A stretch of DNA of 64,000 bases from Cladocopium goreaui (GCA_947184155.2 CAMXCT020001857.1:310001-374000), one strand, 5' to 3'. Counted from the stretch's first letter, positions 44,100 to 53,337 are shown. The notes: a model not told the origin generated them from the sequence alone. Translations and numbers: made by a program.

Positions 44100-44199
44100 C
44101 CACACCCACTGGGATTTCACCAGGTACGAAGGGCTGGATCAGAGCACCCAGGAGCTCATGCGCGCCTTGTGGAAATGGCCCACCGAGGTTCTCCCCGGG
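44100..44199 (+). CDS. channel-gene candidate, exon a
   Basis: The first exon I can place in the 44-59 kb gene. One base then 33 codons: HTHWDFTRYEGLDQSTQELM, then RALWKWPTEVLPG, donor GTGGCT. It ends in phase 0, as needed by 45,175. An alternative start at 44,124 (after TTTCACCAG) cannot be excluded. This N-terminal part is not itself recognisable as a channel. Confidence 0.55.
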
Positions 44200-44246
44200 G
44201 TGGCTTCATGGGTCGTAAAATGGGGAAAAAACACGACAAAACACGA

Positions 44247-44322
44247 CAAAACCGGAACAACCATCAATACACCAAAAGTAAAAAGGGAAATATGGTGTAT
44301 TTATGGTTGTTCCGGTTTTTTC
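44247..44322. repeat. inverted repeat (hairpin)
   Basis: AACCGGAACAACCATCAATAC pairs with GTATTTATGGTTGTTCCGGTT across a short loop; further copies of the arm follow to 44,370. It does not match the other families. Confidence 0.7.
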
Positions 44323-44962
44323 TCTGTGGTTTTATGGTTGTCAAACCAGAGAAAAACACGGAACAACCATAAAAAACACATGAAAAGATATGGAAAGCAT
44401 AACATGGACACCAATCATAGAAGAAAAACATGGAAACGTCAATATTGAATTAACAAAAACCTGGGAAAACAGAGAAACATATGTTTCCCACGTGCTGATC
44501 GGGGACATGTTTGTTGGGAACGGGTAGAGATTTGAGCGCGTTTAGTGGGTGTTCAAATAATATCAATATAAAGCATACGGGAACTAAGTCGTTGGATTGG
44601 TTTAAGGGAATATCTACAGGAAACCATGTGTTTTTTCATGTTTAAATATAGAGGTTTCCTGTAACAAGTTCCTTAAACCAATCCGATGACAAAGCCATAA
44701 TCAACGGGATTCCCATGAACCCGCCAGTATTTCCTGGGATGGGAAAACGGGGTATGTTGGCCCTGGCTCAACTGGGAAAGGCTTTTTGTGGGAAGAACTG
44801 GGGGTTTGACGTTCCAAACATGGAGAACACATCCACTGAATGATGATTGATGGATCATGGCAAAGCGGCACTAAAAACAGCTACTCACAGATTTTTCACA
44901 AGTGCGATTTGTGATCGATAGACAGTAGATATGGCTGCAAAGTGGTTATGTTGGTATATGAT

Positions 44963-45056
44963 TTGGTTGGTGGTTTGGAACATTTTTTCCATATATTGGG
45001 AATAATAATCCCAACTGACTTTCATACTTTTCAGAGGGGTTGAAACCACCAACCAG
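44963..45056 (+). mobile_element. family A element (TSD TGAT)
   Basis: TTGGTTGGTGGTTTGG to ACCACCAACCAG, flanked by TGAT on both sides; in the intron between exons a and b. Confidence 0.85.
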
Positions 45057-45174
45057 TGATGTTGGTATCTGATGGTATATGTTCATACATGTTCTCCCGT
45101 CTTTTTAGTGGAATGATCTATCTCAAGCATCGAATACTTCTGAGTTATGCTGGTCAGCAACATCTATCTTGCAG

Positions 45175-45220
45175 CGATTTGACCTTCCAGCCGGCTGGGA
45201 AGGTGGCTATAGCCCGCCTG
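45175..45220 (+). CDS. channel-gene candidate, exon b
   Basis: A 46-base exon: acceptor CTATCTTGCAG, frame RFDLPAGWEGGYSPP plus one base, donor GTGATG. Phase 0 to 1, joining exon c (two leading bases) to give Glu across the junction. Confidence 0.55.
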
Positions 45221-45327
45221 GTGATGGCCGTATGGCCACGGGATTATTAAATATTATAAATTCCTGCCACTCGTTGGTTATATAAATATTATATACATAT
45301 CTATCACTCAACAAGGGATTATAAGCC

Positions 45328-45410
45328 AGTTATGGCCCAAAACGCCAGTCATAAGTCAGTAAGTTCCCATTTATGAAATTAGAATCCGATATTTAAATAG
45401 CCATAAACAG
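45328..45410. mobile_element. family D-like element ending at an exon
   Basis: CAGTTATGGCCC at the left and AGCCATAAACAG at the right. The last CAG is the presumed acceptor of exon c. Confidence 0.5.
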
Positions 45411-45500
45411 AACGGGTATTTGGGGATCTTGGGGCACTGCGCCAGGACGATATCGATCAGCAGGAGGAGGACAACATTCTGCCCGAGTTGACTTATTCAG
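45411..45500 (+). CDS. channel-gene candidate, exon c
   Basis: Two bases, then RVFGDLGALRQDDIDQQEED and NILPELTYS plus one base, donor GTGGGT. Phase 1 to 1. Acidic, well-composed coding sequence. Confidence 0.6.
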
Positions 45501-45847
45501 GTGGGTGGGAAACTCCCGGAGAAAATGGAGGCTTTTGGATATTTTAATGGGCGAATCATCATGAATCATCAAACTGTTTATGGCGGATGTTGAAAAATGC
45601 TATGTTTCAGTAGGGTATGGGTCAAACTTGACCCAGATGGAATGCTTTATGGTCCAGAATAGACCAGTTTATCTGTAGTCCGGGTTTGAAGAACAAACTC
45701 GACGGATCCCCGAATTGGAGTCTTTGGTGAATACCTACTTGGCTCAAATCTTGGGTTCGGGTTTTTTCAGTGGGGCCCCTGAACTCCATTTTGGGGGGCT
45801 GTCGGTAATGTGTCATTGGCTGTTGGTTTCAACATCTTTTCCTGACC

Positions 45848-45952
45848 CTATGGATCCAAACACTGTCTGAGAAGGTACTTAACCCTCCAAATTATAGTAA
45901 ATTATACCCCAGTCACACTTCCTAAGCAGGTACGGCTGGATCCATAGGGTGA
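45848..45952. mobile_element. family F element, inverted relative to 51.9 kb
   Basis: CCCTATGGATCCAAACACTG to GGCTGGATCCATAGGG; the interior (GTACTTAACCCTCCAAATTA) is the reverse complement of the 51,889 copy. Confidence 0.75.
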
Positions 45953-46726
45953 AAAATTGCCATGATCATCCCATTGGTTTTCATCAGCATCGCCAGATTC
46001 GGCCAGATTTCATTGGGCACCCAGAAAATTGGATTGGCATCACAGCGCCAGATGAACCCAGGGATTCCCATGGCTTTTCGCAATCCCAATCAGCCTCGGG
46101 TTCTAAAACGTAGGCGTTTTGGGAAATCACCATGTTGAATAGGTAAAGCATCATGTTTATCATCTATAAATGGGCCATGGCTTCCATAGTGAACTGTAAA
46201 AAATAACCAGACGGTACAGCATTTCGCATCTTTCTGGGGCCCGTTTGACGCAGCTTTCTGAAGGATTTTTCACTGTGGCTTGAACTAAGTGGATTTCTGT
46301 ATTTCCATAAGAAATTACTATACTTTATTAGGTTTTTTTTTGTGCAAATATGTGGTTATGAACATTATGATCATAAACTTGGAACAATGGTTGCTATCTA
46401 TCTATCTATATATATATATAATATCGCTGAAGTATCCCTTTGACCCTTTAATGATATAAAATATAAACCGACCATTTGCTAAGTGATATGATCTTCCAGG
46501 GATATATTATTCATTTAACTTGATAGGAGAAGTAGTTCACACGGAGTAGCCGTCAGCGATTGATCAGGGGTGTCTGAAAATAGGATATACCCGCTGTGAT
46601 GGCCGTTTTAAGTAGGGCCTTAGGGGAAGGTGACGATTCATTGAGTTTTTTGGGGGGGCTTTTCGATTGGTTTTACAAGACTTTCAGTTGCCAACCCAAG
46701 AACTCTTGGACAAGTTGACTTCAACA

Positions 46727-46868
46727 CAAGGCCCCCAAGTTATCAGTTGGTTTAAACACCCCATGAATCACCTATAGTCGGTATATAATGTTATAGATCC
46801 ATATTAAAGTCCTCCAAAATCTTGTGCTCTTTATAAACCAAGCGAGCTAAGTACAGGGCAGCACCTTT
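46727..46868. mobile_element. diverged family C2 element
   Basis: ACAAGGCCCCCAAGTTATC to GGGCAGCACCTTTCA; ends just before the acceptor of exon d. Confidence 0.5.
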
Positions 46869-46884
46869 CACCGTGCACCCCCAG

Positions 46885-47039
46885 GTGTTGAGAACAGTCG
46901 GGTGTCTACTCTCGATGCGCGTCTGATGCCATTTGTCACTGCACCAATGTCGCGCAAGCGGCTGGCTTCTGGGTGTTTCGCGAGGGCGCCGGGAACGATG
47001 AGACTAACTAAGCATCATTATATGTGGAGGTTTCCTACA
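46885..47039 (+). CDS. channel-gene candidate, exon d
   Basis: Acceptor GCACCCCCAG, two bases, then ENSRVSTLDARLMPFVTAPM and SRKRLASGCFARAPGTMRLT through MWRFPT, ending CCTACA/GTTATG. Phase 1 to 0: it receives the single base of exon c and joins exon e directly in frame. GC-rich. The donor lies two bases inside the terminus of a family D element. Confidence 0.65.
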
Positions 47040-47174
47040 GTTATGGCCGTTTACCAATTACAAATGGTTGCATTAAACTGGTTATAAATGGGATTATACA
47101 TTCCATAACTATCCATAAATGGGATAAATGGGGTTATGAGTATGTACGATATGTGGTAGTTCGGGCCATAACTG
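47038..47174. mobile_element. family D element acting as an intron
   Basis: Termini CAGTTATGGCC and GGGCCATAACTG, flanked by TA on both sides (47,036-47,037 and 47,175-47,176). The GT at 47,040 and the AG at 47,177-47,178 bound a 139-base intron. Splicing retains two element bases (CA) and drops two target bases (AG), so the spliced message has exactly the length of the unoccupied site and the frame is unbroken. Confidence 0.8.
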
Positions 47175-47178
47175 TAAG

Positions 47179-47256
47179 TCATGTACGCCCAACTCATCCA
47201 AGTCGTTCGACCGTTGTGACGACTGGGGATCCTCCATTTTCAGAAACTCCCGTGTG
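47179..47256 (+). CDS. channel-gene candidate, exon e
   Basis: Twenty-six codons: SCTPNSSKSFDRCDDWGSSI-FRNSRV, donor GTAAAG. Phase 0 to 0. It begins right after the TAAG that flanks the family D element. Confidence 0.6.
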
Positions 47257-47295
47257 GTAAAGTCAATCGGAAACAATTCTCTGATAGAGGATATA

Positions 47296-47395
47296 CCCTC
47301 TGGCCTCTGGTAATTTAACATTGAACATGGCCATTTATAGTGAGTTTTCCACTTAAAATTGGTGATTTTCCATATGTAAACGTTTACCACTTGGG
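47296..47395. mobile_element. family B element
   Basis: CCCTCTGGCCTCTGGTAATT to GTAAACGTTTACCACTTGG; right end degraded. Confidence 0.65.
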
Positions 47396-47528
47396 GTAGA
47401 TGTCTATATGGGATGTTTTACATGCTGAAAGCCAGAAAATTGGATGATTTTTTCTGAAGCCCTTGGTGCCCTTGGTGGATTGGTGAAAATTTCTCGGGGT
47501 TTCACGATCCAAAATTAGGGATTTTGAA

Positions 47529-47626
47529 CCTGGTAAACATACAAAAAGCTATTGAAAATGGCCATAGAAATAGTGGATTTACCCATTAAACATGGTGATT
47601 TTCCATAGTTATGTTAGTTTACCAGA
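47529..47626. mobile_element. family B element, outer ends lost
   Basis: CTGGTAAACATACAAAAAGC to TTATGTTAGTTTACCAGAG; closely matches 53,053-53,157. Confidence 0.65.
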
Positions 47627-48064
47627 GATTTATTGGTATACAATATATATATATATATATACAAATATACGTATAGTTATATACATATGGGATTGGTCAT
47701 ACCTTCATTACTATGGATTTATACTGTCCAATACAAGAATTCCCGCCATGTGATGGATGAACATACCCCATAATAATGTTTTGACTATGGCGCGTATGGG
47801 CTTTAATTCCATGTTTTCATCTATATATAACCATGTTATCCACGTTGAATGGTAGATTTCCTGTTTTGTCACCATGAATGGATATAACATGATATAAATG
47901 GTGACATATCGATCTACCTCGCTGAAAAAAACACAAACAACTTCAAGGTATTGATTATTAACCATGATATTTCCATATATGTCCCTCACATTTTTTTTTT
48001 CGAAGCGAGATTCCAGGTCACATATCTTAGCCATTCACAGCTTGATGTGTTGAAGCCACTCTAG

Positions 48065-48133
48065 GAACGGTGTGTAATGCAACCCGTGCCATGCTCCTCG
48101 CTGTCAACGGAGTTGTACAGCTTGGATCGAGAG
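48065..48133 (+). CDS. possible channel-gene exon
   Basis: After CACTCTAG, two bases then TVCNATRAMLLAVNGVVQLG-SR plus one base, donor GTTTTT. Phase 1 to 1. It does not join exon e (phase 0) directly, so a further exon would have to lie between, or it is not part of this gene. Confidence 0.4.
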
Positions 48134-48344
48134 GTTTTTTTTTCTCTCGGAATTCTTCAAAACATGTCGACCCACACCAGCTTGATTTATATATATATAT
48201 ATATTATATATATATAATTATATATATATATATCACTGCTACCTTAGCTATATTATTTCAAGGGGCTGATATTTATATGTTTTTTTCCCTCGCTGTTCCG
48301 AAGTTGAGTATGTTGAAGCTGGAGCGAATAGATGGCAAGATCTT

Positions 48345-48560
48345 ACAAGGTGGTCCACCCAAACAAAAGTGAATGTTGGTTTGCATAAAAACCCCATGAT
48401 CTAGTGAAAAATACTGGTTGGTGGTTTCAAACATGTTTTATTTTCCATTTCATATATGGGATGTCATCCTTTCCATTGACGAACTCAGATTTTTCAAGAT
48501 GGTTAAGTCACCACCAACCAGAAAATAATGTTCGATATATCTACCATAAACATCCATATC
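48345..48560. mobile_element. family C2 element split by family A
   Basis: The TACAAGGTGGTCCACCC left end, interrupted at 48,414-48,521 by family A; interior TATATCTACCATAAAC follows. The right end is not found. Confidence 0.5.
48414..48521 (+). mobile_element. family A element
   Basis: CTGGTTGGTGGTTTCAAAC to ACCACCAACCAG, the CAAGATGGTTAAGTC subtype. The flanks share AAAATA. Confidence 0.8.
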
Positions 48561-48591
48561 AGTAAATGATCGTAAATTCACCGAGTCTTAC

Positions 48592-48768
48592 CACCATTTG
48601 CACTTCAACGTTATCCAAAAAAAAGTGGGGGCAGCAACAACTTGCGCCTTGCGGAACCTTGCGGCGACCGGTGAGGTTTGGGACACTTTGGCGTTGCTCG
48701 TCATTTCCATGGAGGTGATCTTGCGCCTCGGACGCCACGCGTTTGGGGATGGCAATGATCAGCCCTTT
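48592..48768 (-). CDS. exon on the minus strand inside the channel locus
   Basis: Minus-strand acceptor CTTTCACTGCAG, then exactly 59 codons including KGLIIAIPKRVASEAQDHLH, RQSVPNLTGRRKVPQGAS and FFLDNVEVQMV, then a strong GTAAGA donor. Phase 0 to 0. The plus strand over the same bases is broken by stops, although short plus exons are possible. It implies either an antisense gene or a nested pseudogene. Confidence 0.45.
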
Positions 48769-48791
48769 CTGCAGTGAAAGGGCCCAACTAG

Positions 48792-49014
48792 CCTCTGGTA
48801 AACTAACATAGCTACAATGTAAGGCCCCCGTTCGATAGCTAAGTTGGTGAACATTTAGCTCCAATAACTATGGTTTATGGCACTTATAACTATAGTTACT
48901 GGGGCGTATAAACCAACTTATAACTGGGGGGGGGGGCCACATTGTATGGAAAATGGACCAGATTTACCCATTAAAGATCGTGGTTGTCCATAGCTGTGTT
49001 GCTTTACCAGAGGG
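48792..49014. mobile_element. family B element split by family C
   Basis: B arms (CCTCTGGTAAACTAACATAG ... GCTTTACCAGAGGG) are interrupted by C at 48,815-48,944. Confidence 0.85.
48815..48944. mobile_element. family C element nested in B (TSD TA)
   Basis: CAATGTAAGGCCCCCG to GGGGGCCACATTG. Removing it and one TA restores AACATAGCTATGGAAAATGG, the B consensus. Confidence 0.9.
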
Positions 49015-49350
49015 TAACAGAGTTTTTTTGTGGGCTTATTTCATGATATATCACCAACTATACTTATAGGATAATCTTATCAAATTATAAATGGGCAGTT
49101 ATATATTTATATAATTATTAAATAACCAACTATATCCAACTATTGTTTAATAGGAGTTAGTTAGTTCATTCCATAAACATAACTTTTAGATGGGCCATGA
49201 CTGTGGTTGGTGTTTTGACGATGTTTGACATATATAGTCGGCTTATGTTTCGATTTTAACTGGGAACATCCCCATTGACTCATGAGTCACTCATGAGTTT
49301 TGAGGATGTTGAAACCACCAGAATACCTGGCATTCTTCTTTGTATAATGT

Positions 49351-49457
49351 CTGGTTGGTGGTTTCAAACATGTTTTATTTTCCATTTCATATATGGGATG
49401 TCATCCTTCCCATTGACGAACTCAGATTTTTAAAGATGGTTAAGTCACCACCAACCC
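49351..49457 (+). mobile_element. family A element
   Basis: CTGGTTGGTGGTTTCAAAC to ACCACCAACCCG; nearly identical to 48,414-48,521. Confidence 0.8.
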
Positions 49458-49498
49458 GTATAGTATAGTACCATATTACCATATAAACACCATATCTA

Positions 49499-49580
49499 CC
49501 CTCTGGTTATTTAACATAGCCATGGAAAATCCCTTATAAAGGGAGGTTTTTATGGGAAAATCATCTATAAATGGACCATT
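49499..49580. mobile_element. family B left half
   Basis: TA-CCCTCTGGTTATTTAACATAG, then CATCTATAAATGGACCATTT; runs into coding-like sequence. Confidence 0.6.
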
Positions 49581-49593
49581 TGGTGGTTTGTTG

Positions 49594-49694
49594 GACCTTT
49601 TGGTGGTCGATGACTTCGGCCTTCGGCGGATCGGGATGATTCGGGATGTTGGGTGCCACCAGGGGGCCCATCCTAGCATGCTAAATTCCCTCTG
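49594..49694 (+). CDS. possible channel-gene exon before a B element
   Basis: The frame reads DLLVVDDFGLRRIGMIRDVG and CHQGAHPSMLNS with GC-rich third positions, ending CTCTG/GTATCC inside the terminus of the next B element (phase 2). No convincing acceptor is found upstream, so the left edge is approximate. Confidence 0.4.
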
Positions 49695-49801
49695 GTATCC
49701 TCTGGTTATGTCAAACATAGCTCTTGAAAATGGCCATTTATAGTGAGTTGTCCCATGAAAAAATATGGTTTTGTATAGTTCTGTAAACGTTTACCAGAGG
49801 G
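49688..49801. mobile_element. family B element spanning a possible intron
   Basis: CCCTCTGGTATCC to GTTTACCAGAGGG, right TA flank. A 105-base interval from GTATCC (49,695) to CCAGAG (49,799) would be removed in frame between the neighbouring coding segments. Confidence 0.7.
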
Positions 49802-49881
49802 TAGGATTTAAGGTCAAATTGGACCCAGCAGATCGCTTGCAAAACAATCTTAAGCGATTGATCGCCGTTAAAAATTTCGAG
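49800..49881 (+). CDS. channel-gene candidate exon
   Basis: FKVKLDPADRLQNNLKRLIA followed by VKNFE ends GAG/GTAACC in phase 0, joining 50,834. The start is set either at 49,800 (keeping frame with 49,594-49,694) or at 49,805 after TAG. Confidence 0.5.
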
Positions 49882-50009
49882 GTAACCCATGGTAAATTTA
49901 TCGAAAGAAAATTTTGCCAGCCATACGAGTGTTCATCTGCCAATTCGTGGATTCCTCAGAAATGATCTTATGCGTATATGTTCCATATGTACAAATTGAA
50001 TTTCTCCAC

Positions 50010-50080
50010 ATGATAGTCTGGGCATAATCATCCCAACTGACGAAGTCATATCTTTCAGAGGGGTTGAAACCACCAACCAG
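50010..50080 (+). mobile_element. family A right half
   Basis: CATCCCAACTGACGAAGTCA to ACCACCAACCAG. Confidence 0.7.
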
Positions 50081-50312
50081 GATAGTTATTTTGTTGATGT
50101 TTATTGATGATTCATTTGCCATAGGGCCATAGGGGTCACGTTACGTGACTTGTTGCTTGACCGGTCGTGACAGATGGTGAGCCATGTGTCTAGTACTATC
50201 AATCCTGAGACATCCTGACAATGCGTCTAGTCATGGGTCCAATGGGTCGTGGGTGATTGAACATCATATTTTCCCAACTGATTTTCCCCATCTAGTTGGT
50301 TATAGATCATTA

Positions 50313-50463
50313 CTGGTTGGTGGTTTGGAACATTTTGGAACATTGTTTATTTTTCCATAATATATTGGGAAGAATCATCCCAACATGTTTTTTCCCAATA
50401 GCTGGGATGATGATCCAATCTGATGAACTCATATTTTTCAGAGGGATTGAAACCACCAACTAG
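50313..50463 (+). mobile_element. family A element, enlarged
   Basis: CTGGTTGGTGGTTTGG to ACCACCAACTAG, 151 bp, with an internal duplication of the AATATATTGGGA / AATAGCTGGGA part. The flanks ATTA and TAAT extend the inverted repeat. Confidence 0.75.
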
Positions 50464-50592
50464 TAATAACGTATAAATGTTGTTTTCAGTTGTGTAGTTC
50501 CGAAGATTGACGATGCAAGGATGATGATGCTAATTATATAGGGACCACGTCATGCCGTCAGCATGGCATATGATTACTACATATTACTACCC

Positions 50593-50775
50593 TCTGGTAA
50601 TTTAACGCAAATATGGAAAATCAATGAACATCACTATGTTTGTCAGTTTTTTTTCATGTTTATATAATTTATATACCCTCTGGTGAACTAACATAGCAAT
50701 GGAAAATCACCATTCTTAATGGGAAAATCCACTATAAATAGCCATTTTCCATTGCTATGTTAGTTCACCAGAGGG
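50593..50775. mobile_element. B left-end fragment (to 50,630) and intact B element (50,676-50,775)
   Basis: The second copy, CCCTCTGGTGAACTAACATAG to CTATGTTAGTTCACCAGAGGG, has arms that pair without mismatch over more than 30 bases; TA flanks. Confidence 0.85.
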
Positions 50776-50833
50776 TATGTTTTAACATCACTTTTTAAGT
50801 TGATCAATGTTTGTCGCCCCATGGCTTCCATAG

Positions 50834-50905
50834 CTGCACATCATGTGGCTCCGGGTTGCATCCAGGTTCCCACTGAGCGCTTTCGAGCAGATCGAAGCTC
50901 GGCTG
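50834..50905 (+). CDS. channel-gene candidate exon
   Basis: After CTTCCATAG: LHIMWLRVASRFPLSAFEQI-EARL, donor GTGACA. Exactly 24 codons, phase 0 to 0. An internal CAG at 50,864-50,866 offers a shorter version. Confidence 0.5.
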
Positions 50906-50995
50906 GTGACATATCCCTTGGGAAATGTGAATTGTAAGCCACTTAAAACATCTTAAAACATCTTAAAACTGTTGGATCAGTTGGCTATAAGTGTA

Positions 50996-51129
50996 CAATG
51001 TGGCCCCCAGTGATGTGAATGTTGGTGAACAAAAGCCCCAGTAACTAGTTCGTTATTTGCGTACCATAAACCATAGTGAAATTGGAGTTATGTTCACCAA
51101 CTTAGCTATGGAAGGGGGGCCTCACATTG
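50996..51129. mobile_element. family C element
   Basis: TA-CAATGTGGCCCCCAG to GGGGGGCCTCACATTG-TA; inverted relative to most copies. Confidence 0.85.
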
Positions 51130-51450
51130 TAGTTTTTTAGTTGGTTCATGAAGCCCATTAACTATAGTCAAATCCTCCTTATTAGGCCGATCACCGAGTA
51201 AACAAAGGGTTTGTGGTGAAAGTTCAGGACCAATTCTGTTGGTCAAATTGAGTCACCATTTGACATATGTTTACATGGTACAAGTCCCTCTTCTTTCCGG
51301 GACATTTGGGTGTTTCTGAAAACAGAGTACCCCCCCAAATCCCATATAGTTTGTCATCATCCCTGTGAAATGTCGCCATTGTTAGGGTATGCCGGTATTT
51401 TCCATTTCCAGACACACTGACACGTCTGACGCGTTAGACACGTCTCCCAG

Positions 51451-51547
51451 GAAGCCAGGATGACCAGTGAGGAATTCTTCATCGTGATGGATTGGATTTC
51501 TGTTCCTTGGACGATGATCGATCCTCTTTTCGTTCGTACGGCCAGAG
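51451..51547 (+). CDS. channel-gene candidate exon
   Basis: Acceptor CGTCTCCCAG, then EARMTSEEFFIVMDWISVPW and TMIDPLFVRTAR plus one base, donor GTTTTC. Phase 0 to 1. Good composition. Confidence 0.55.
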
Positions 51548-51625
51548 GTTTTCACGTACGGCGATGGCTATGGCTATAACTGCTATAACATGCTATAACC
51601 ATGCCTGAGAACTCACCCCCATGTT

Positions 51626-51697
51626 TGTTGGGATATGTTGGGATATGTTGGGATATGTTGGGATATGTTGGGATATGTTGGGATATGTTGGGATATG
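51626..51697 (+). repeat. 10-bp tandem repeat in an intron
   Basis: TTGGGATATG is repeated seven to eight times. Confidence 0.95.
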
Positions 51698-51738
51698 GGC
51701 CCAAAAAAAACTCTGGTGACATATATCTCCACTTACAG

Positions 51739-51797
51739 TAGTCCACTTCCTCAGACGATGGGGAAGAGTTCCGCAGGCGAAGAAACTTGGGATTGAA
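51739..51797 (+). CDS. channel-gene candidate exon
   Basis: Acceptor TCCACTTACAG, two bases, then VHFLRRWGRVPQAKKLGIE, donor GTATGA. Phase 1 to 0, fitting both neighbours. The minus strand also offers an exon (FNPKFLRLRNSSPSSEEVDY) with a GTAAGT donor; the phase chain favours plus. Confidence 0.45.
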
Positions 51798-51888
51798 GTA
51801 TGAAACCACTGAAACACAGCTGATGGATATATATATATATATATTAATTATATCTTTGTATATGTAATTATATATATATATCCCTATG

Positions 51889-51983
51889 GATCCAAGTACC
51901 TTCTTAGGAAGTGTTTGGGGTATAATTTACTATAATTTGGAGGGTTAAGTACCTTCTCAGACAGTGTTTGGATCCATAGGGAT
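51889..51983. mobile_element. family F element
   Basis: CCCTATGGATCCAAGTACCT to GTTTGGATCCATAGGG; interior TAATTTGGAGGGTTAAGTAC. Confidence 0.75.
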
Positions 51984-52244
51984 ATATATATATATATTGT
52001 AGTATAAATAGATGTAATGCATATATTAAGGGGATCAACTGCCCATCTACCAACAGGTGATTTAGCAACCATCCACAGGGCTATTGTGCATGAGAAAGCG
52101 ACCAGTCACGGGCCTGGAAGAGACCAATGCTCAAGGGCGACCATCACTTTGAATAGTATATAAACATCAATAAAATCATCAATATATGTCCTCGATTTCT
52201 GTTGCTTATTGTGTTTTTGCTAATTATAAAAACCCTTTTCGCAG

Positions 52245-52284
52245 ATGATTGAGGGAAATCTGGTTCCGGAAAAACGAACTCTAG
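52245..52284 (+). CDS. channel-gene candidate exon (small)
   Basis: Acceptor CCTTTTCGCAG, then MIEGNLVPEKRTL plus one base, weak donor GTCAAC. Phase 0 to 1 fits both sides. The frame stays open to 52,503, so the right edge is uncertain. Confidence 0.4.
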
Positions 52285-52525
52285 GTCAACGTCCTGAAGT
52301 CTGCCCTTTGAAAAGGGACAGTTGTGATACATCTACAGCAATCTCCTATATTGATGAAGAAAAGAACATGATGTCGACATGGCTTCTGGTGACTTTCCAC
52401 TACTGTACTTTCCCACAACTTTCGGCCAGAAATGTCAAACCAGGAGTGCACCTACACAGAAATAATTGGAGGGGTTACCCCAAGCATAGTCATTCAATTG
52501 GATGAATTACTAGTCAGTAAATTCC

Positions 52526-52625
52526 TTACTGGTGCTAAACGTAGGGAATGAGGGTTGCTGGGATGATTACTAGTGGTTATTATAGATCATTTCCTCATTC
52601 CTTACGTTTAGCACCAGTAAGATCT
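52526..52625. mobile_element. family G element
   Basis: TTACTGGTGCTAAACGTAGG to CTTACGTTTAGCACCAGTAA; the cleanest copy of the family. Confidence 0.8.
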
Positions 52626-52647
52626 GTTTTGTGTTCCCTTTGACAAG

Positions 52648-52821
52648 CTGGTTTTTACATGTTCGCCAAATCCGAAAAAACAGCCGGTTACAGCATTCAA
52701 AAATCATCAGACGCGAGCGCGGTAGCGAGCGCGGACGAGGCCGTGTATTGGTTGACCGATATGCCCTTGCAGTTCTTTGTCGGTTTCAACACTCATGAGG
52801 CAGGAAAACGATGGCCTTGCT
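52648..52821 (+). CDS. voltage-gated channel exon, S2 region
   Basis: Two bases, then GFYMFAKSEKTAGYSIQKSS, a Ser/Ala linker, and DEAVYWLTDMPLQFFVGFNT, ending TTGCT/GTAGGT, a strong donor. Phase 1 to 1. The hydrophobic stretch with an internal acidic residue and a terminal Phe-Asn-Thr resembles S2 of CNG/HCN/EAG-type channels (family knowledge). It joins the S2-S3 linker exon at 54,669 in phase. Confidence 0.65.
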
Positions 52822-53052
52822 GTAGGTGGGGCGTTGTCTAAAGTTAGCAACGTTTGTTTATAACTGGATTGAATAGTGCATATGTATGCTCATGTAGGTT
52901 TATGTATGTTTATTAGTGTTTATGTGATTATTAACTTTGCACTATACGTTGGTGCGGGTTTATGAAACAACAGACAAAACTGCGGGCACCATCTTGTAGT
53001 CAGCGGTCAGAAGGATGTCACGCCAATTCAAGGTTTTTATCAACACTTCCTA

Positions 53053-53157
53053 CCCTCTGGTAAACATACAAAAAAAAGCTATTGACAATGGTGATTTATA
53101 GTGGATTTACCCATTAAAAATTGTGATTTTCCATAGTTATGTTAGTTTACCAGAGGG
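53053..53157. mobile_element. family B element
   Basis: TA-CCCTCTGGTAAACATACAA to TTAGTTTACCAGAGGG-TA. Confidence 0.85.
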
Positions 53158-53337
53158 TAACTCTTGCGTGGGTTGACAAATGGCAAAACTTGCAAAACAG
53201 CTTACACGACATGATCTGTTGACAACTCAAAAAAAAGAAACGACCACAGTTTGGATGGAATGAGCTGAGGCAATAAACACCAGGAACAAGTTGAAATAGA
53301 ACTAAACTATATCATTATTAGTGTCGTGCACACACAC

